64,000 nt of DNA from Sphaerochaeta halotolerans (GTDB lineage Bacteria > Spirochaetota > Spirochaetia > Sphaerochaetales > Sphaerochaetaceae), in the NCBI RefSeq assembly GCF_003429665.1, contig NZ_QUWK01000011.1:36246-100245 (forward strand). Reading direction: 5' to 3'. The position numbers were made by a program, and so were the translations under genes. Shown here in pieces: positions 50,916-59,419 of this stretch (position 1 is its first letter; every line of letters starts with the position of its first letter). Below the pieces are notes generated by a model. It searched no databases, had not been told where the DNA came from, and saw only the letters and a program-made list of their open reading frames with translations.

Positions 50916-51826
50916 TGTACCCTCCTCCAAGCATCCTCCAGTGTTCTTTTTGCATTCGCTACCACCAGGTCTGCATCCTCCCCTGCTTGGGGTTTCACCT
51001 CAAAGGAAAGAATATTCCTTCCCCCTTCAAAGAGGTACCCGATCTCTTTCATTTTCTGCAGGAAGGAAGCGAGGTACTCGGTATCATTCTCTGAGCCGGG
51101 ATAGCCAAATCGTGGATGATAGTCACCATAACTGGGATGGCTGGAATCGCTGATGAAGGTATTTCCCATATGAACGTGCTTGATGTACTGCTTGATTGGC
51201 TCTACCGCCTCCTCAATACGTTCCCCAATCATGGGAATGTGGGAGCAGTCAATCATGATTCCGAAATTATCGAACTGAGGACACACTGCCTCGGCATACT
51301 GCTTGACCAATGAAGAAGGACCAAGCAGTGACTTCTTGTCGATGTCATGGTCGAACACCTCAAGGACTACCGGCATGGGGCCTTTATTCCTTGCATACGT
51401 ACACAGCTCCTTCGTTGAGGCAATCAATGCTCCAAGATAGGAGTCTTCTTTCCCTTTCTCATACCTACGGGAGAGAAACTGGAACTCCTCCGCTCCCATT
51501 GCATATGCCTCATCAATCCCTGCTTTCAATGTCTCTACTGCCAGCCTTCTCTCTGCTTCATCCAAGCTGTTGATATTCAGCTTCTTTGCAAAGAGAAGGG
51601 AGTGCCCGCTATAGGTGCAATCGCAATGGGCTGTCTGGATCATGAACGGTACCTTCTCAGATAATGAAGGAAACGGCAGACTTCCAAGCTCCATTACTTG
51701 GAAATAAGGGTCAACAAGAAGCTTCTTGAGTGAATCATGATAGTCTTGTTCACTATTTGAACAAAAAGGATAGGCCATTGAGACCACAATTCCGATACGA
51801 CAATATGCATGGATGTCTTTGTGCAT
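50912..51826 (-). CDS. TIM-barrel sugar isomerase/epimerase-like protein
   Basis: About 304 residues. The fold resembles AP-endonuclease family 2 / xylose isomerase-like barrels: VMELGSLPFP near residue 45, PVVLEVFDHDIDKKS near residue 156, FGIMIDCSHIPMIGE near 190, YIKHVHMGNTF near 217 with its histidine, and ILSFEVKPQ near 274. It is one of two such barrels in the cluster (the other at 43865). Start and stop overlap its operon neighbours by 1 and 4 bp. Substrate unknown. Confidence 0.75.
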   Translation of the reverse strand: MHKDIHAYCRIGIVVSMAYPFCSNSEQDYHDSLKKLLVDPYFQVMELGSLPFPSLSEKVPFMIQTAHCDCTYSGHSLLFAKKLNINSLDEAERRLAVETLKAGIDEAYAMGAEEFQFLSRRYEKGKEDSYLGALIASTKELCTYARNKGPMPVVLEVFDHDIDKKSLLGPSSLVKQYAEAVCPQFDNFGIMIDCSHIPMIGERIEEAVEPIKQYIKHVHMGNTFISDSSHPSYGDYHPRFGYPGSENDTEYLASFLQKMKEIGYLFEGGRNILSFEVKPQAGEDADLVVANAKRTLEDAWRRVQ

Positions 51827-52488
51827 TACACTTCCCCTTCCAGAATTTTCTTTACCTTCTGGCAACAGAGAACCGGGCTTGCCAATACGGGGACACCTGC
51901 TAGCTTCTCTGCTTCTTCTTGCAAATGTCCCATAGAGGCTTGTGCAAGGACAATACAGTCATATCCCTTCACTTGTTTGATCATCTCAAGCACCAAGCGA
52001 TTATGTGTTTCCATGTCCCCGGCACGCATGGCCGTATAAGCGGGTTCATTGTCCTCAGCATCCACCTCAATTTCGGTTCCTGCGATTGCAGCTTCTTGCT
52101 TGAGTTTGCTGATGGTGGGTTCCAGGGTGCTCATTGCAGTGGCAACGACCTTGATTTTTTTTCCAATGCGTACAGCTTTTTCTGCCATCGCATCATCGAT
52201 GGCTACAACAGGAACATTGATAAACGGCCTGATGAGCTGTACTGCAGGGGTAAGTGTTGAACAGGTGACGACGATTACATCAGGTTTTGTCAATTCACAG
52301 GATTGCAAATCATTGAACAAACGCTTCCGATTTTCCAATGAAAAATACCCAATCTCAGCAGGGTCGGACGCAAGAAAATCATCAAGCATGTTATGAATCT
52401 TCAGCTTCTGCCCTACTACGTTTTCCAACAATTCCGGAAAACTCCCCAACACAGGCCGTACCGTATGGATAAGTGCAACACGTTTCAT
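51826..52488 (-). CDS. Aspartate/glutamate racemase family protein
   Basis: A 220-residue protein. IVVTCSTLTPAVQLIRPFIN near residue 74 and IVLAQASMGHLQEEAEKLAG near residue 177 sit where the family keeps its two catalytic cysteines. The first cysteine is present (TCST), but the second position reads AQASM, without cysteine. It may therefore be a lyase, isomerase or binding protein of the Asp/Glu/hydantoin racemase fold rather than a two-base racemase. It is encoded between the transporter binding protein and a TIM barrel. Confidence 0.75.
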   Translation of the reverse strand: MKRVALIHTVRPVLGSFPELLENVVGQKLKIHNMLDDFLASDPAEIGYFSLENRKRLFNDLQSCELTKPDVIVVTCSTLTPAVQLIRPFINVPVVAIDDAMAEKAVRIGKKIKVVATAMSTLEPTISKLKQEAAIAGTEIEVDAEDNEPAYTAMRAGDMETHNRLVLEMIKQVKGYDCIVLAQASMGHLQEEAEKLAGVPVLASPVLCCQKVKKILEGEV

Positions 52489-52547
52489 CTTAGTATCCCC
52501 TCTTTATTTCTGTTCATTTCACAGTAATAAGTGTAACACAAAGTTGA

Positions 52548-52573
52548 GGGATGAAAGAAAACCACTTTCACCC
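52548..52573 (-). terminator. Hairpin after the transporter binding-protein gene
   Basis: GGGTGAAAG and CTTTCATCCC pair with one bulge on the minus strand, between the solute-binding-protein gene and the racemase-like gene. Such hairpins often raise the level of the binding protein relative to downstream genes. Confidence 0.5.
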
Positions 52574-52605
52574 CCCAAGATCAAACTCTATAGACCCGGA
52601 ATTCC

Positions 52606-53604
52606 TTACTCGGACTTACCGATTGACTCAAGGTAGTCAGCCTGGAACTTCATACCATATGCTCTGTAAGTATCAGTATCCATGAAATCGGGAACCAGCT
52701 TCTGTTTCTCGATGTAGCCTTTCTGCCAAGCTTCAGTTTCGCTGACCTGCTTCATGACATTACTCCAATAGCTGACTGCAGCAGCACTCATGTTCTTGGG
52801 AGCAACCACAGATCTCCAGTTGGGAACCTCTACGTTCTTGTAACCGAGTTCGCTGAGGGTCGGTGCACCACTGAGGTTACCAGGGAAACGGCTGGTGGAA
52901 AGAGCCAAGACAGGAGTGAGCTTGCCGGCTTCAACATACTGGGAAGCAGCTGCTGGCTTGGAGATCAAGAGGTCGAAGTGACCGCCAAGAATTGCAGTAA
53001 TAGCACCACTGGTTGCATCGTGAGCGATGTAGGAAAGCTGATCTTGGGTAATGCCAAGTTCCTTGATAAGAGCAGCATGACATGCGATGTCATCACCCTT
53101 GGAACCACCAAGAACAAGTCTCTCACCATGCTTCAATGCGTCAATGATCTCTTCGGCACTGGTGTACTTGGAGGATTCACCGATGAAGATGAGGTGCTTG
53201 TCTACAGCCATGTGAGCAATAGGCTGGAAGTTCTGGAAACGGTTGCTGGTATTCTTTACCATCGGCATCAAGTCACCACTGTTGAATGTCAACAAGGTGT
53301 GGTCAGCCTGTACGCCAGCCTTTATGTTGGAAACAAGCAGTCTACCAACCTCACCAGCACCATCGGTCTTGTACTGAATAACAAAATTCTTTCCGTTGAT
53401 CAGGTCCTCTTTAACAGCAATGTCCGTAATTGTGCGGGTGAAGATGTCAGAACCACCACCGGGGGAGCTGGTTACATACCAGTCAACATTTCGGGTAGGG
53501 ACGAAGGACTTCTCTGCACCACCTGCAGCTTCAGCAGTACCGTTTGCGAAAACAGACACACTTGCCAACAAAACCAGTGCCAACACGAGAGCAATTTTTC
53601 TCAT
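52606..53604 (-). CDS. Tripartite tricarboxylate transporter solute-binding protein (TctC family)
   Basis: About 332 residues, starting MRKIALVLALVLLASVSVFA, a clear signal peptide, behind AGGAGATA. The mature protein opens VDWYVTSSPGGGSDIFTRT, the TctC/Bug family loop, and has VLGGSKGDDIACH and LGYKNVEVPNWR. It captures a carboxylate or similar acid for the TctA/TctB membrane pair encoded upstream. Confidence 0.9.
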   Translation of the reverse strand: MRKIALVLALVLLASVSVFANGTAEAAGGAEKSFVPTRNVDWYVTSSPGGGSDIFTRTITDIAVKEDLINGKNFVIQYKTDGAGEVGRLLVSNIKAGVQADHTLLTFNSGDLMPMVKNTSNRFQNFQPIAHMAVDKHLIFIGESSKYTSAEEIIDALKHGERLVLGGSKGDDIACHAALIKELGITQDQLSYIAHDATSGAITAILGGHFDLLISKPAAASQYVEAGKLTPVLALSTSRFPGNLSGAPTLSELGYKNVEVPNWRSVVAPKNMSAAAVSYWSNVMKQVSETEAWQKGYIEKQKLVPDFMDTDTYRAYGMKFQADYLESIGKSE

Positions 53605-53685
53605 TTTTCTATCTCCTCTTAGTTTCTCATGGGACAATGTCCCATATTTTCCAATATCCAATTCCTCTTTCGAGGAAATAAAACC

Positions 53686-55194
53686 TTATTGCTTACGAGT
53701 ACCAACCTTGCGGAGAATGAACTTCACCACAGGAGTCACGACAATCGCTAACAGAATCAACAGCAGGAAGGCAGAAATCGGCTTATCAACGAAAATTCCC
53801 AATCCACCATTACTGATGATGAATGCCTTGCGCATGTTCGATTCAAGCAACGGAGCCAAGACGAAGGAGAGAAGCATCGGGGCAACTCCATAGCCATTCC
53901 TGTCAAGTACATACCCAAAGAGTCCGGAAAGGAACATGATGATCACCCCGTACATGGAGTTGGAGGTACTATAACTGCCAACTACACAGACCACTGTGAT
54001 GATCGGGATTAGAATCCGTACCGGAACGGTGAGAATTTTAATCAGGAATGGGATGACACCCAGTGAGATGAACAAGGTAAGCAGGTTTGCAAGAAACAAG
54101 CTTGCAATCAAGCCCCATGCAAAGTCAGGATTACTGGAGAAGAGCAGTGGTCCAGGATTCAGACCCCACATCATCAACCCACCAAGCAAGACTGCTCCGG
54201 TACCACTGCCTGGAATACCCAAAGCAAGCAAGGGAGCAAAGGAACCAGCTGCTGCTGCATTGTTCGCTGATTCACAGCTTGCAATCCCCTCGATTGCACC
54301 ACTGCCAAGCGGCTTTTCACTCTTGAAGGCCTTCTGGGCAGCATATCCAAGGAATGCTCCGGTTGTAGCACCAGCTCCGGGAAGTACACCCACAAAGGTG
54401 CCCATAAAACCGCTACGAATGGCCGGCGGGACCAGACGGCGCACATCATGGAGGGTCAACATCGAGCCCTTAATCGTCAGCTTCTGTGTCAGATTTACAT
54501 CAACCTTCTTATTCCGCTCTGTCATCAACTTGAGTACCTGGCTGAACCCAACTGCTCCGATGACAAATGGTATAAAAGGAATGCCCCCTAGCAGATACAT
54601 GTTGCCGAAGTCGTAACGGGGGCTTCCTGTAAGCGTATCCATACCCATTGTCGCCAACAAAATTCCAACCAACGTCAGGATGACACCCTTTGTCGGGCTT
54701 TCCCCTACCAGCCAACCGATGGAGGTCATCGCGACCAACAAAAGCGAGGTCATCTCAGCAGGGCCAAACTTGAGTCCGAGCTCTGCAAGTGCAGGTCCCA
54801 TGAAGGTAAGGATGACCATACCAATGAAACCGCCGATGAAGGAGGAAAGATTGGAGGTGAACAGAGCCTGACCAGGACGATTGCGCTTGGTTGCCATTGG
54901 ATACCCATCCAAGGCGGTCATGACAGCAGGAGAGTCTCCAGGGATGTTTAGCAGTATAGCGCTGAACGACCCACCATACATGTTGGAGTAATAAAGTGCG
55001 CCAAGCATGATAATAGCGGTGGTTGGATTGAACTTATACGTAAGGGGAAGCAGCAAGGCAACCCCAGCGAGAGAACCAATACCGGGCATTGCTCCAACCA
55101 CTAGGCCGAGTACTGCACCAAGCATGGTAACCATAACATTCTGAAAGGTAAGGACTACTGAAAAGCCCATTAATAGCATTTCTAGATTTTCCAT
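53686..55194 (-). CDS. Tripartite tricarboxylate transporter large membrane subunit (TctA family)
   Basis: A 502-residue protein with about 11-12 transmembrane segments. The family signature GAMPGIGSLAGVALLLPLTY lies near residue 34, GALYYSNMYGGSFSAILLNI near residue 65, and GVLPGAGATTGAFLGYAAQK near residue 268. A GAGGAG site precedes the ATG. It forms the transport channel with TctB. Confidence 0.95.
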   Translation of the reverse strand: MENLEMLLMGFSVVLTFQNVMVTMLGAVLGLVVGAMPGIGSLAGVALLLPLTYKFNPTTAIIMLGALYYSNMYGGSFSAILLNIPGDSPAVMTALDGYPMATKRNRPGQALFTSNLSSFIGGFIGMVILTFMGPALAELGLKFGPAEMTSLLLVAMTSIGWLVGESPTKGVILTLVGILLATMGMDTLTGSPRYDFGNMYLLGGIPFIPFVIGAVGFSQVLKLMTERNKKVDVNLTQKLTIKGSMLTLHDVRRLVPPAIRSGFMGTFVGVLPGAGATTGAFLGYAAQKAFKSEKPLGSGAIEGIASCESANNAAAAGSFAPLLALGIPGSGTGAVLLGGLMMWGLNPGPLLFSSNPDFAWGLIASLFLANLLTLFISLGVIPFLIKILTVPVRILIPIITVVCVVGSYSTSNSMYGVIIMFLSGLFGYVLDRNGYGVAPMLLSFVLAPLLESNMRKAFIISNGGLGIFVDKPISAFLLLILLAIVVTPVVKFILRKVGTRKQ

Positions 55195-55204
55195 TGCTTG
55201 CTCC

Positions 55205-55663
55205 TCAGTACGCGATCCAGTTGTAGATGATTCCCTTTGGAAAGGGAACTCCGAGCCACATGACGAAGGCTCCGATTACAATGGCCATGATGACAGCCAA
55301 CCCAATGAGGGTAGTCTTCCAACTATACTTTTCGTACCACTTGAGCCAAAGAATGACAAAGAGTGCAAGGCTGGGAATCATTCCTATGACCAACGTGGCG
55401 AGCATAATGGCAATAACTCCCAAGGCAGGGTACCAACTCTCGATTGGATATGTGGTCTTCTCTTCCTTGAAAGATCCCAGGAATGCAATGAAGCTCAGGG
55501 CAAGCAATGCAACCCCAATAAGGGTAGGGAAAAAACCTGGAAGCGGCCCCCTGAGCTCATGCCAGAAGCCGTACTTGGTGATACCGAGATAGATGAACAG
55601 AGCAGCAATCACTGCCGTGACTACAGGAATCACCATCTGACTCGTAACCTTTTTCAACTGCAT
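55205..55663 (-). CDS. Tripartite tricarboxylate transporter small membrane subunit (TctB family)
   Basis: A 152-residue protein with four hydrophobic segments (VIPVVTAVIAALFIYLGITK; GVALLALSFIAFLGSF; LGVIAIMLATLVIGMIPSLA; LIGLAVIMAIVIGAFVMWLG). Size, topology and position next to TctA identify it. Confidence 0.88.
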   Translation of the reverse strand: MQLKKVTSQMVIPVVTAVIAALFIYLGITKYGFWHELRGPLPGFFPTLIGVALLALSFIAFLGSFKEEKTTYPIESWYPALGVIAIMLATLVIGMIPSLALFVILWLKWYEKYSWKTTLIGLAVIMAIVIGAFVMWLGVPFPKGIIYNWIAY

Positions 55664-55677
55664 ATTTCTCTCTCTCC

Positions 55678-56685
55678 TTACGCTTGCAGACGCAGGTGGT
55701 TGGCCATACGGGAGGCCATCTTCACTGCATTCTCAAAAGCGCTGGTTTTCACAACACCGGTACCAGCAATATCGTAGGCCGTGCCATGGGCACAGGTAAC
55801 AATTGGAGCAGGAAGGCCGCCAGCAATGGTAATCCCTTCATCAAATCCTCTGAGTTTTAGGGCGATCTGACCCTGATCATGATACATGGTCACAACCCCG
55901 TCAAAGTCACCACGGAATGCCTTGATGAAGGTGATGTCACTCGGATAGGGTCCTGTGGCATCAATTCCCATTTCTCTTGCTTTCTCAATAGCCGGAATGA
56001 TTACATCAATCTCTTCACGACCACATAGGCCATTTTCACCTGCATGGGGATTCAGGGCAGCAAGAGCAAGGCGAGGTTTTGCGATACCGCTGGTTTTCAA
56101 GGATGTATTTGCAAGACGTACTGCTCGAAGAATGCTCTCTACAGTCAAGTTCTTGCTCACCTCACTGATGGGGATATGACTGGTTGTGCGGGTAGTCCAG
56201 AGATCTCCTACCACATTGATTTCCCCAAAGGGTTCAGTGTGGTTGAACAACTGAGCGAGTAAGTGGTGTTCACTCTCCACCTTGCTTCCTGCCTGCTTGA
56301 GTCCCGCTTTATGGAGGGGAGCGAAACAAAAGCCCTCAATCTTCTTTTCTTTATACAATGCAACACCAAGCTTCAATGCATTGAGGTTTGCTTTACCTGC
56401 CTCGGTGGTCAATGTTCCAAACTTCACCACTTCAGGGTCCTGGTCTCTCTGGTCTAGGATGGGAAGACCTTTGCTCCAGTCAGCCTCATCCACATCACCT
56501 ATCACCTGCAATGGAACCGAAGAACCAATCACGGAGAAAGCACGCTCTAGTATGCGGACATCACCAATAACCACTGGTCTACAATACTGTTCAAAGAACT
56601 TACCAACCGCCAACTTGGCAATGATCTCAGGTCCGACTCCGGCCCCGTCCCCTGTCAAAAGTCCCAATACAGGCTTATCGTTCAT
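55678..56685 (-). CDS. pdxA: PdxA-family 4-phospho-acid dehydrogenase (PdxA2-like)
   Basis: A 335-residue protein. GLLTGDGAGVGPEIIAKL at the N-terminus and the three metal-ligand histidines, in SEHHLLAQLFNHT near 137, LNPHAGENGLCGREE near 213 and YHDQGQIALKLRGF near 268, are conserved. The classical enzyme oxidises 4-phosphohydroxy-L-threonine in vitamin B6 synthesis. Here the gene heads a transporter and catabolic operon with no pdxJ. A PdxA2-type role on a phosphorylated C4 sugar acid is therefore more likely, though no sugar-acid kinase is seen in the window. Sigma-54 promoter at 56747. Confidence 0.88.
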   Translation of the reverse strand: MNDKPVLGLLTGDGAGVGPEIIAKLAVGKFFEQYCRPVVIGDVRILERAFSVIGSSVPLQVIGDVDEADWSKGLPILDQRDQDPEVVKFGTLTTEAGKANLNALKLGVALYKEKKIEGFCFAPLHKAGLKQAGSKVESEHHLLAQLFNHTEPFGEINVVGDLWTTRTTSHIPISEVSKNLTVESILRAVRLANTSLKTSGIAKPRLALAALNPHAGENGLCGREEIDVIIPAIEKAREMGIDATGPYPSDITFIKAFRGDFDGVVTMYHDQGQIALKLRGFDEGITIAGGLPAPIVTCAHGTAYDIAGTGVVKTSAFENAVKMASRMANHLRLQA

Positions 56686-56746
56686 GGATTACTCCTCTTC
56701 ATACTTTGCAGTGAATAACGGTGTTCGTCACTTCGGCAATAGAGGT

Positions 56747-56762
56747 AGCAACTAACGTGCCA
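56747..56762 (-). promoter_or_regulatory. Consensus sigma-54 promoter of the pdxA-transporter operon
   Basis: On the minus strand TGGCAC-GTTAG-TTGCT, a full consensus match with GG-N10-GC spacing (GG 56761-56760, GC 56749-56748). The start would be near 56736, giving a leader of about 51 nt before pdxA. Confidence 0.88.
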
Positions 56763-56773
56763 AGTTGGGGTTT

Positions 56774-56814
56774 ATTGTATACAATTTTTTCGGATATTGG
56801 GCTTTTGTATATAT
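56774..56814. promoter_or_regulatory. GntR-type operators upstream of the pdxA operon
   Basis: ATTGTATACAAT (56774-56785) is a perfect 12-bp palindrome 12 bp upstream of the sigma-54 -24 box. A weaker copy, TTGTATATAT, lies at 56805-56814. The 10-mer core matches sites at the transketolase operon and the gntR promoter. Confidence 0.65.
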
Positions 56815-56885
56815 ATTTTCTAGTGAAGTAACTAAATAAGAAAGATATCATACAGATTTCTAAAAATTTTTAAGACTTTTTTAAC

Positions 56886-56943
56886 ATGTTTCAATGTTAC
56901 ATAAGTTATGTTTCATGTTTCATTTGAAACATAAGTGAAACAT
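56886..56943. promoter_or_regulatory. Cluster of five 8-bp activator half-sites
   Basis: ATGTTTCA occurs at 56886, 56908 and 56915, and its complement TGAAACAT at 56925 and 56936. The middle pair forms TGTTTCA-TT-TGAAACA. The cluster ends 5 bp from the 3' end of the PrpR-type activator gene and lies 125-180 bp upstream of the sigma-54 promoter, the expected place for enhancer sites. Confidence 0.65.
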
Positions 56944-56948
56944 CATTG

Positions 56949-58820
56949 CTACGTTTCAAATCGGGAGAACTTCCTCCAGAGTGTCGTTCTGCTGATTCCT
57001 ACACCCTTCGCGAATGCTTCACGAGTCAATCCACTGGAGAGGAACTGTTCATAGAGGTCATGGTCAGAGAGTTTCTTCTTTTTCGGTTTTTCTCTTTTCT
57101 TGGCTTCCAGGTACAATCCTGTGGATCCAATATCAAGTTGTTCAATCTCCCGAATCCCGACTTGGTTGGAAGTATGGAGAATCGCCAGTCGTTCTGCTGC
57201 ATTACGTAGCTCACGAATATTTCCTGGCCAGTAGAACTGGCCGAGCATTTCCAGTGCATCTGCATTGATATTGATTCCATGCAATCCATGTCTCTCACAG
57301 TACTCCGCAACAAAATGGGAGAACAACAATCCGATATCCTCAGGACGATCGCGTAGGGGAATCAGCATGAGACTCAGCAGACTGATACGATAAAACAGAT
57401 CAAGACGGAACAATCCATCCTGCACTTTTTGCAGGATATTGCTGTTTGCTGCACTGATGACTCTCACGTCGACAGGAACAACCATATCAGCACCTACCCG
57501 ACGCACCTCACGTTCCTGTAGCACCCGCAGGAGCTTCGCCTGTACGACTATTGGCATCTCGGAAATTTCGTCGAGAAAAATGGTTCCCTTGTGTGCCAAT
57601 TCAAACAACCCAGGCTTTCCCCCCTTGCTCGCACCCGTGAAGGCTCCTTCAGTGTACCCGAACAACTCACTCTCTAGCAGTTGCTCAGGAAGCGCTGCAC
57701 AGTTCACTGCAACAAAGGGTTGTGATGCACGGGGGGATGCATTGTGGATGCTCTGGGCAAACAGTTCCTTTCCTGTTCCAGTCTCCCCGAGCAAGAGCAC
57801 TGCTCCGGGGACTTGACTGAATCTCCTGGCTTTCTCCACCAGAGCTCTCATTTGGGAATTTTGCGTCACGATGTTGGAGAATGTATACTTGGCAACCAAG
57901 CCTTTTCTGCTCAACTCCGTTCTGATCATATGCTCTGTTTGCTGGATTGTCTCTGCATTCTGGAACGTAAAAAGAAAGCCGGGTGTCTCTTCATCCATAC
58001 TGATCGGTTGCTGAGTGACAAGGAATTGCTTGCCTGCAATGGGAACCAGTATTTCCTTCTTCCCTGATTTCAAGGTGAGATCCCATTTCCCTGACTGATA
58101 AACTTCCATCAGTTGCTTTCCAATCAGGGAACTGGTGCCAAAGAGCTGTTCCGCTTGTCGGTTGGCCGCAATGATGGTTGTATTGCTGTTGATTGCAAGC
58201 AAAGCATACGCAGCATTATTGAGCAGGGTCCACAGTAGGTTTCCCCTTGTCTGAGCCCGCTCCAGGGAACGAGCGGCAGCAACTGCCTCTGCAACGGCAT
58301 GGACCACTGCCTGATAACCACTCTTTACATGCACATGGGCAAAGTTCTGCTCCTCACACAAGCGGCACATCGTCAAGCCACCAACAAAGACAGTACAGCC
58401 CTTTCGTGCAAGATGAGCCAAGCCGATTTCCACATCTTTTTCATCGGTTACCTGAAAGATGGACACAGGTTGCCCAACCAAGGTGCTGATTACCTCCTGG
58501 TCACAAAGCTGTTCATTCGTGACTACCCCAATATGGGCATCGTTTTTCATTTCTTTTGCTTTGGCCAGTGCGCTGAGCAAATCTGCACTGCTGAGTGCAA
58601 TTGGCACCACGTGCACCGAAGGTTTCTGATGGGCAATTGCCTGGGCGGTTATGCCGCGAGCAACAATGATATCAGCAACAAGCGGTACAATCTTCTGGGG
58701 ATCACTTCCAAAGATATGGGTTGTACGCACTTCAATCGTATCCAGGTCATAACTCTGGACGACTTGATCAAATGCTTCTTGCAACTCTTGGTAGGGAACA
58801 ACAATCAAAATCTTTATCAA
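56949..58820 (-). CDS. PrpR-type sigma-54 activator (PrpR_N, PAS, AAA+, Fis HTH)
   Basis: A 623-residue protein. An N-terminal PrpR_N sensory domain (about 1-170, VPYQELQEAFDQVVQSYDLD, IIVARGITAQAI) is followed by a PAS domain (about 200-310). The AAA+ domain has Walker A LLGETGTGKE, GAFTGA loop and Walker B GTIFLDEISEM. The C-terminal Fis-like HTH is LTREAFAKGVGISRTTLWR. It starts at TTG 58820 behind GAGGTG. By position and by its adjacent sigma-54 promoter and enhancer cluster it should activate the pdxA-transporter operon, sensing a small acid or coenzyme A ester. Confidence 0.9.
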   Translation of the reverse strand: MIKILIVVPYQELQEAFDQVVQSYDLDTIEVRTTHIFGSDPQKIVPLVADIIVARGITAQAIAHQKPSVHVVPIALSSADLLSALAKAKEMKNDAHIGVVTNEQLCDQEVISTLVGQPVSIFQVTDEKDVEIGLAHLARKGCTVFVGGLTMCRLCEEQNFAHVHVKSGYQAVVHAVAEAVAAARSLERAQTRGNLLWTLLNNAAYALLAINSNTTIIAANRQAEQLFGTSSLIGKQLMEVYQSGKWDLTLKSGKKEILVPIAGKQFLVTQQPISMDEETPGFLFTFQNAETIQQTEHMIRTELSRKGLVAKYTFSNIVTQNSQMRALVEKARRFSQVPGAVLLLGETGTGKELFAQSIHNASPRASQPFVAVNCAALPEQLLESELFGYTEGAFTGASKGGKPGLFELAHKGTIFLDEISEMPIVVQAKLLRVLQEREVRRVGADMVVPVDVRVISAANSNILQKVQDGLFRLDLFYRISLLSLMLIPLRDRPEDIGLLFSHFVAEYCERHGLHGININADALEMLGQFYWPGNIRELRNAAERLAILHTSNQVGIREIEQLDIGSTGLYLEAKKREKPKKKKLSDHDLYEQFLSSGLTREAFAKGVGISRTTLWRKFSRFET

Positions 58821-58858
58821 TGTGACACCTCAAAGAGAGTGTATCATAAGCGGTTCTC

Positions 58859-58888
58859 TTTACAAAGTCGGTCTACCCTTGGTATTGT
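58859..58888 (+). promoter_or_regulatory. Promoter of the 58895 gene, leaderless type
   Basis: TTTACA (58859-58864), 18 bp and TATTGT (58883-58888). ATG 58895 begins 6 bp later after CCGGCT. Confidence 0.5.
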
Positions 58889-58894
58889 CCGGCT

Positions 58895-59419
58895 ATGAAC
58901 ATACTCCAATACCTGCTGGTAGCTCTGTTAGTCATCATTACTGCCGCAAACCTCTATGCACTGACCATCGGTAAGAAAAATCGTAACCGGGCAGCAACCA
59001 ATTATCGTCTTACCTTGCAGAAGCTTGGGGTGAGAACCAATGAGTTGATGAAAGAGCATGGATACAATTTTGATGATAGACACGGATACATCAATGATAT
59101 CGGAGACGGAATTCTTCTTTGTTTCGATACCAAAAAACAGGTTGTTGGGATCACTTTGGCTGAGGAGTTCTACCACTTCCCGTATGCAGACTTTGTATCC
59201 TGTAAGCAAAATTACGAGACACAAGGGAATAAACTCTCCCATATCTCGGTAATCGTTGAGACAAATGATGCAATCATCACTTTGGTGTTCGGTTCCAAAG
59301 CATGGAGAAGGAAATCCTATCTAGGAAAATTCCTCCTCCAGGATTCCAAGGAGTTCTGTACCATCATGGAACGTCACTGTTTGGAGAAGGACGTTAGTTC
59401 GCTTTCGGCTGATCAATGA
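58895..59419 (+). CDS. Hypothetical membrane-anchored protein
   Basis: A 174-residue protein, not recognised. One N-terminal transmembrane helix (YLLVALLVIITAANLYAL) is followed by a soluble domain that looks like a beta-rich sensor. It contains GYINDIGDGILLCFDTKKQ, then FYHFPYADFVSC. No RBS precedes the start. The last 26 bp overlap the end of the convergent MscS gene. Confidence 0.65.
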   Translation: MNILQYLLVALLVIITAANLYALTIGKKNRNRAATNYRLTLQKLGVRTNELMKEHGYNFDDRHGYINDIGDGILLCFDTKKQVVGITLAEEFYHFPYADFVSCKQNYETQGNKLSHISVIVETNDAIITLVFGSKAWRRKSYLGKFLLQDSKEFCTIMERHCLEKDVSSLSADQ

